Shown one piece after another: positions 13,658 to 17,602 of a stretch of DNA of 17,602 bases; position 1 is the stretch's first letter; every line of letters starts with the position of its first letter. The position numbers were made by a program, and so were the translations under genes. The notes beneath the pieces were generated by a model. It was given only the letters and a program-made list of their open reading frames with translations, was not told the origin of the DNA and did no database searches. Source of the stretch: Thermoplasmata archaeon M9B2D. Its GTDB lineage: Archaea > Thermoplasmatota > E2 > DHVEG-1. The stretch spans positions 1-17,602 of the forward strand of contig MUGD01000034.1 in NCBI GenBank assembly GCA_002900555.1, given 5' to 3'.

Positions 13658-14707
13658 TTACTTTTCATGCAATTTTACTCCTTCTCTTTTAAGATCCGCG
13701 TGAACCATAATCTTAACAAGCTCTTCAAAACCTACTTTTGGTTTCCATCCAAGAATCGCTCGTGCCTTGGTTGAATCTCCCTTTAAACAATCCACATCCG
13801 TTGGTCTGAAATAATCTGGTGATATTTCTATAAAAACACGCTTTGTCTTCTTATCAATCCCAACTTCGTTAACACCACTACCTACCCATTCTATTGATAT
13901 GTCCACCTCTGCAAACGCATGTTCAATGAATTCCCGTACACTATGTGTTTCACCTGTTGCGATAACGAAATCATCAGGTTTATTCTGTTGAAGCATCATC
14001 CACATTGCTTCGACATAATCCGGTGCGTACCCCCAATCACGCATCGCATTCATATTTCCCATGTACAATTTTTTTTGTTTTCCTGCAAGAATTTTTGCAA
14101 TGCTAATAGTTATTTTTCTTGTAACGAAGTTCTCCCCTCTACGAGGAGACTCATGGTTGAACAAAATTCCGTTCCATATTTTCATATTATATGCTTCGCG
14201 GTAATTGATTGCAATCGAATGTGCATATAACTTTGCAGCAGCATAGGGGGATTTTGCATAAAAATGGGTGTTTTCATTTTGTTTCTCAGGCGAGGATCCA
14301 AATAACTCGCTTGTCGAAGCATTGTATATTTTTGTTTTTTCGATAAGATTTGTCGAACGAATCGCTTCCAATAAGCGTAATGTTCCAATCGCATCAGCAT
14401 CAGCGCTATACACAGGTACTTCAAAAGAAACCTGTACGTGTGATTGTGCAGCTAGATGGTATACTTCATCCGGTTCAATCTCCCTTAAAATATGCAGAAG
14501 ACTCGTCGCATCAGTCATATCTCCATAATGCAGAAGTAATCCTTTATCTTCATTTTCGTGATATTTATGGAGATGCTCGATTCGTTCTCTATTAAATGTG
14601 CTTGCTCTCCGTATCAACCCATGAACTTCATATCCTTTACTTAATAGAAGTTCTGCTACATAGGAACCATCTTGACCTGTAACCCCAGTTATAAATGCTT
14701 TTTTCAT
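13658..14707 (-). CDS. gmd: GDP-mannose 4,6-dehydratase
   Basis: Full-length enzyme of 349 aa converting GDP-D-mannose to GDP-4-dehydro-6-deoxy-D-mannose, precursor of GDP-fucose, GDP-rhamnose or GDP-perosamine. All hallmarks are present: TGVTGQDGSYVAE, the NADP-binding LIRRASTFNRERIEHL, HLAAQSHVQVSFEVP, the catalytic STSE (T132, E134), Y155 and K159 in SPYAAAKLYAH, NHESPRRGENFVTRKI, MRDWGYAPDYVEAMW and FRPTDVDCLKGD. AAGGTGA at 14711-14717 is a good ribosome-binding site. It lies about 60 nt upstream of its divergent paralogue, with which it probably forms one operon extending to the methyltransferase. GDP-mannose synthesis genes are not in the window. Confidence 0.95.
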   Translation of the reverse strand: MKKAFITGVTGQDGSYVAELLLSKGYEVHGLIRRASTFNRERIEHLHKYHENEDKGLLLHYGDMTDATSLLHILREIEPDEVYHLAAQSHVQVSFEVPVYSADADAIGTLRLLEAIRSTNLIEKTKIYNASTSELFGSSPEKQNENTHFYAKSPYAAAKLYAHSIAINYREAYNMKIWNGILFNHESPRRGENFVTRKITISIAKILAGKQKKLYMGNMNAMRDWGYAPDYVEAMWMMLQQNKPDDFVIATGETHSVREFIEHAFAEVDISIEWVGSGVNEVGIDKKTKRVFIEISPDYFRPTDVDCLKGDSTKARAILGWKPKVGFEELVKIMVHADLKREGVKLHEK

Positions 14708-14710
14708 GTT

Positions 14711-14717
14711 TCACCTT
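14711..14717 (-). promoter_or_regulatory. Shine-Dalgarno AAGGTGA of gmd
   Basis: Complement to the 16S tail, 3-4 nt from the ATG at 14707. It supports the annotated start. Confidence 0.55.
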
Positions 14718-14802
14718 TTTAATTTTTCTTCAATACTAAAGTGTTCATAAATTTTATCCTAAATGATGACAATAGTTTTTTTGTCTACATTCAAGATTTT
14801 AA

Positions 14803-14832
14803 ACATGTAATATATTAACTTCTATTTATACC
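14803..14832 (-). promoter_or_regulatory. Candidate promoter of the gmd operon
   Basis: On the minus strand, GGTATAAATAG (14823-14832) and, just downstream, TTAATATATTACATG (about 14804-14818) are TATA-like. Either would give a leader of roughly 75-95 nt before gmd. The rest of the 14708-14942 gap is AT-rich with oligo-A/T tracts that could terminate the upstream surface-protein gene. I see no RNA gene in it. Confidence 0.4.
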
Positions 14833-14942
14833 GCTGAGCATATCACTACCGACGACTTGAGCAGGTCATTTTCGACGAAATAAAAATTAGAAATTTTTTA
14901 TAAAAATTCTCCGTATGGATAGAAACAAGTATCTGTAAAAAT

Positions 14943-17252
14943 TTATGGCCCTTGTACTTCAGGTCCAACTTCTATAAACTCTGTTTGATTGTATATATTA
15001 TTATATCCAGTGTTAATCCAATTTGAAGTTCTTGCGATATCAGAAATACGTGCTTCATCTATTGTTCCAAAAAATGTATCAGTATTAATACTATTGTCTC
15101 CTAAGAAAAAACTCGATGTACCTGATGAACCCGCCCAAGGTGCACTCCCTTCCAAAATGGAATCGACGTAGAGAAAAAGTTGATAACCATTTGCTACAAG
15201 AACTACATAATGCCAGTCAGTATCAGCAAATGTATGAGTACTCGTTATTATCTGATTATGACCATCGACCCAGACTTGAAATCTATTATCAGAATATCGT
15301 GCAACCCCTGGACGATTAATTGGGATAGAGAAAAGTTTATCATCAGTATCTCCAACACTATTATCGAATGAAAAAAGACATTCAATTGTAAAAGTAGAAA
15401 AGCCAATCATATTCGTATTTGTATATATGCTATCAGTTCGTTCATTAAATATTTCCCCACCACCTATTTTTGCTGAAGTAGTATGGGTTGTGCCAGATGC
15501 AGTACAATCGTTATCATTGATTGTGGAATCAAAACGTAGTCCAGTTGATTCAGTTAAATGCCACACGCCCCGATAATTTGCATCCCAGGTTTTTTCGGGA
15601 TATTCTTGATCGATACAATCCGGGTTTCCATAATACATATAAAACACCGTATCGGTTGTTGAAGAAAGAACAGGTATTTTCACCCACGTGATAAGTGTCC
15701 CAGATGACGTATCATAGGATTCAAGATCATGATACAGCCGAGTGGACACCCCAATATCATTCATGAACATGATATCGCCTCCATCGGCCTGTGCTTTTAA
15801 TGAAAGATCAGCATCACTTTGACTTATAAGGACTGGAAAATTCTGGAGAGTACCAAGAACGTGGGTATGGTTAATGGTTATCTGTTTTCGATACGACCAT
15901 CCATAGTCAAAAGGATTGAACTGTGAGGGATACCCAGTTTCAAAAGTAAAAACCTTCCGTGTCCAATGGGCTCCATCAGTGGCATTGACAAACCATCTAT
16001 ACGTTGCTCCGTAGGTCATCCCACTGATAGGGATAGTATAGGTTCCATTATGAACACCGGTCTCATGTTTAAAACCGATGTTTGGTGATGTTTCCACGGT
16101 GTACTCCATCGCATCACCCTGATAGTCTTTCAAGGTGAATTGAAGCTGCGGAAGGTCCATAGGGACATCTCGTTCTCCATCTGCTGGCAGTGGGTTTGAA
16201 ATAATAGGCGCTATCGCTTCTGTGGTAAATTGACAGATTTTTTCCGTGGTATCCTTCCCATCCGTCACCTGAACATGCCAGGTATAACTCGTCAAATCCA
16301 TCAGTCCGGATATAGGAACCTTGTAAACCCCAAAAGGTTTCAGATTGCCACTGGCAGATCCGATATCAGGTTCGGTGGTAACCGAATAACTCATCAGATC
16401 ACCATCTGCATCCTGAATCCGAAATTGCAACTCAGTAAGAGAAAGAGGGACGTTTTGTTGCCCATCAAGAGGTTGAACATCAGAAATCTCTGGTGCTCTA
16501 TTTGGTGGATAATATTCGACGTATTCCGCGGATGTCGTTGCTAGGAGTGCATAGCCGATGAATCCATAGAGGCTATAACCAGGGAGTGCATACGAGAGAC
16601 CAATTCCCATGAACCCAAGTGTAAACCCAGTTTGGACTCCTCCTGCAGCATATCCTCTGCTGGTGAGCAGGTTTGCCGCAAGAGTAGCCCCATCTCCGAA
16701 CCAAAGCATCGTGATACGTGGTCGTGGAAGCAAGAATAACGGAACAAGTAATCCTCTTCCTTGGCCACCAACACTACAGAGTACTGTGGTTCCTCTGCTC
16801 ATGAATGCTTGTGAAAATATGGATTGTTTTTTCATGTTCTGGAATTGCTGGACCCATTTTGGATTAAGTAAGGAAAGATATGTTTCCTTCGAAACACTGT
16901 TTGGAAGTAAGCCTTTTTCATCTAACAATTCAACAAGAGCGATTTTCAAAGATTGAGTTTTCTTGTTGTAAGGATTTTGTGTGATTTCAGATATCAGTTC
17001 ATCCAATGTTTTAAAAATCAGTGTTGCTTCATCGGTTGAAAGAATTCTTTCTTGTTTATCGCTACTTGTTGTTCCAAAAGTATAACAGGTGATTGTTCCG
17101 TTTTTTAGTAATGTATCGATGTGTTCATTGTTCTTCAGGGGGTTCTCTTGCATCTGCTTTCGTAAGCTCTGGGAACAAGGGACAAACATTCCTACTATAA
17201 AAAGAAAAATAATTCCAAAAACAAAGGTTTTTTTTCTACGATTTCTACTCAT
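14943..17252 (-). CDS. Large secreted surface protein: Gly-rich hydrophobic module, two Ig-like domains, DUF2341, LamG
   Basis: Protein of 769 aa from ATG 17252, set by the Shine-Dalgarno at 17259-17265; an ATG at 17267 overlaps that site. A signal peptide (about 1-30) is followed by a helical, Lys-rich region to about 150. Residues of about 155-240 form an uncharged Gly/Leu/Ala-rich stretch (SVGGQGRG, WFGDGATLAANLL, YAAGGVQTGFTLGFMGIG). Two fibronectin/Ig-like repeats (about 253-345 and 348-440) start with ISDVQPLDGQQNVP and ISNPLPADGERDVP and end in TYRW/SYTW-type strands. DUF2341 (about 450-545; YRKQITINHT, TDTVFYMYYGNPDC) and a LamG-like jelly roll (about 555-750; ERTDSIY, DTDWHYVVLV, FFGTIDEARIS) follow. 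It is probably an exported carbohydrate-binding or adhesive protein. It has no C-terminal anchor. Confidence 0.8.
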   Translation of the reverse strand: MSRNRRKKTFVFGIIFLFIVGMFVPCSQSLRKQMQENPLKNNEHIDTLLKNGTITCYTFGTTSSDKQERILSTDEATLIFKTLDELISEITQNPYNKKTQSLKIALVELLDEKGLLPNSVSKETYLSLLNPKWVQQFQNMKKQSIFSQAFMSRGTTVLCSVGGQGRGLLVPLFLLPRPRITMLWFGDGATLAANLLTSRGYAAGGVQTGFTLGFMGIGLSYALPGYSLYGFIGYALLATTSAEYVEYYPPNRAPEISDVQPLDGQQNVPLSLTELQFRIQDADGDLMSYSVTTEPDIGSASGNLKPFGVYKVPISGLMDLTSYTWHVQVTDGKDTTEKICQFTTEAIAPIISNPLPADGERDVPMDLPQLQFTLKDYQGDAMEYTVETSPNIGFKHETGVHNGTYTIPISGMTYGATYRWFVNATDGAHWTRKVFTFETGYPSQFNPFDYGWSYRKQITINHTHVLGTLQNFPVLISQSDADLSLKAQADGGDIMFMNDIGVSTRLYHDLESYDTSSGTLITWVKIPVLSSTTDTVFYMYYGNPDCIDQEYPEKTWDANYRGVWHLTESTGLRFDSTINDNDCTASGTTHTTSAKIGGGEIFNERTDSIYTNTNMIGFSTFTIECLFSFDNSVGDTDDKLFSIPINRPGVARYSDNRFQVWVDGHNQIITSTHTFADTDWHYVVLVANGYQLFLYVDSILEGSAPWAGSSGTSSFFLGDNSINTDTFFGTIDEARISDIARTSNWINTGYNNIYNQTEFIEVGPEVQGP

Positions 17253-17258
17253 CGATAT

Positions 17259-17265
17259 CCTCCCC
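17259..17265 (-). promoter_or_regulatory. Shine-Dalgarno GGGGAGG of the surface-protein gene
   Basis: The minus strand reads GGGGAGGATATCGATG. The 6-nt spacing to ATG 17252 is ideal, while the ATG at 17267 lies within the site's upstream flank and is not preceded by one. TATA-like TTATAAAAG and TTATTATAG lie just upstream (17276-17303). Confidence 0.7.
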
Positions 17266-17357
17266 ATTCTATACTTTTATAACAATGTTCCTCTATAATA
17301 ATGTTTTGAATTCGAAAAATTTATTTTTTTTAAAAAGTTATTATTGAAACCATAGAT

Positions 17358-17602
17358 TTATAAAAATAGTAACCGTTTGATTTCCTCTTTTGAAATCGGT
17401 TGTAGATCACGTGACGAATAGCGAGTCATACTACACTGTCGTGCGTTTGGATAATCTAAGATAGTGTAGTTGATGCTTGGCATCGACAATTGTGGAGGAA
17501 TAATCAACATATCATCGGTTTCAAAGGCGACTGCTGCTTCCGATTCTGTCATCAGCTCCTCAAACATTTTTTCACCAGGTCGCAGTCCAATGATTCTTTT
17601 TT
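17358..17602 (-). CDS. CapD/FlaA1-type nucleotide-sugar 4,6-dehydratase, C-terminal fragment
   Basis: The frame is open to the right edge, so this is the last 80 or so codons of a longer gene and does not begin at the internal ATG 17567. The visible start KRIIGLRPGEKMFEELMTES is the C-terminal signature of polysaccharide-biosynthesis SDR enzymes (CapD, CapE, FlaA1/PseB), which dehydrate UDP-GlcNAc or related sugars. FETDDMLIIPP and YSSRDLQPISKEEIKRLL are the expected final strand and helix. Its presence says that UDP-HexNAc, the likely product of the GlmS/GlmU operon, is processed further to a deoxy or amino sugar here. Catalytic residues lie outside the window, so subtype is open. Confidence 0.8.
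   Translation of the reverse strand, partial: KRIIGLRPGEKMFEELMTESEAAVAFETDDMLIIPPQLSMPSINYTILDYPNARQCSMTRYSSRDLQPISKEEIKRLLFL

Noticed and set aside
14763..14770. TGATGAC as the C box of a C/D guide RNA
   Set aside because: No D or D' CTGA box follows at suitable spacing.
1..17602. CRISPR arrays, insertion sequences, tRNA or rRNA genes
   Set aside because: I found no regularly spaced direct repeats, transposase genes, terminal inverted repeats, or tRNA/rRNA signatures on either strand.

Overview
The window looks archaeal. It carries a DUF357 protein (a family known from archaea), archaeal-type two-domain sugar-phosphate nucleotidylyltransferases, a short TrmB-like winged-helix regulator, TATA-type promoter elements close to start codons, and a secreted protein ending in a PGF-CTERM-like tripartite tail. 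The style of the large secreted proteins (LVIVD/PKD and Ig-like/DUF2341/LamG architectures) suggests an uncultivated Thermoplasmatota-like euryarchaeon. That placement is inference; no rRNA or tRNA gene is visible to settle it.

Left region (1-2955): a minus-strand pair encodes a TrmB-like regulator and the start of an RND/MMPL membrane transporter, joined by an ATGA overlap. Upstream, in the divergent intergenic space, lie two consecutive palindromes of the same design, TTTTRTCG-N9-CGAYAAAA. They are the most operator-like sequence in the window. On the plus strand follow DUF357 and a flavoredoxin-type flavin reductase, overlapping by 11 nt. The reductase gene meets a SAM hydrolase (SAM hydroxide adenosyltransferase) tail to tail, with overlapping stop codons. 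A small two-CxxC zinc-ribbon protein is divergent from the SAM hydrolase.

Middle region (3131-7360): a tight amino-sugar operon with a GlmU-like paralogue, glmS, and a second GlmU paralogue. GlmS makes glucosamine-6-P. The second GlmU paralogue keeps the archaeal acetyltransferase motif and probably makes UDP-GlcNAc. The first keeps the nucleotidylyltransferase signature but has lost the acetyltransferase residues. A phosphoglucosamine mutase is not in the window.

Right region (7444-17602): a generally more AT-rich surface-glycan and exoprotein region. It has a Wzx-like flippase and a 698-aa secreted LVIVD/PKD protein on the plus strand. Converging on them from the minus strand are the end of a CapD/FlaA1-type nucleotide-sugar dehydratase (running off the right edge), a 769-aa secreted Ig-like/DUF2341/LamG protein, two Gmd-family GDP-mannose dehydratase paralogues, a GT2 glycosyltransferase and a small methyltransferase. 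The last three overlap by 4 nt at each junction. Together these genes plausibly make UDP-HexNAc and GDP-6-deoxyhexose donors, assemble a methylated glycan and flip it across the membrane. The sequon-rich exported proteins are possible acceptors. No CRISPR array, insertion sequence, rRNA or tRNA was recognised, and no gene-free stretch exceeds 300 bases.
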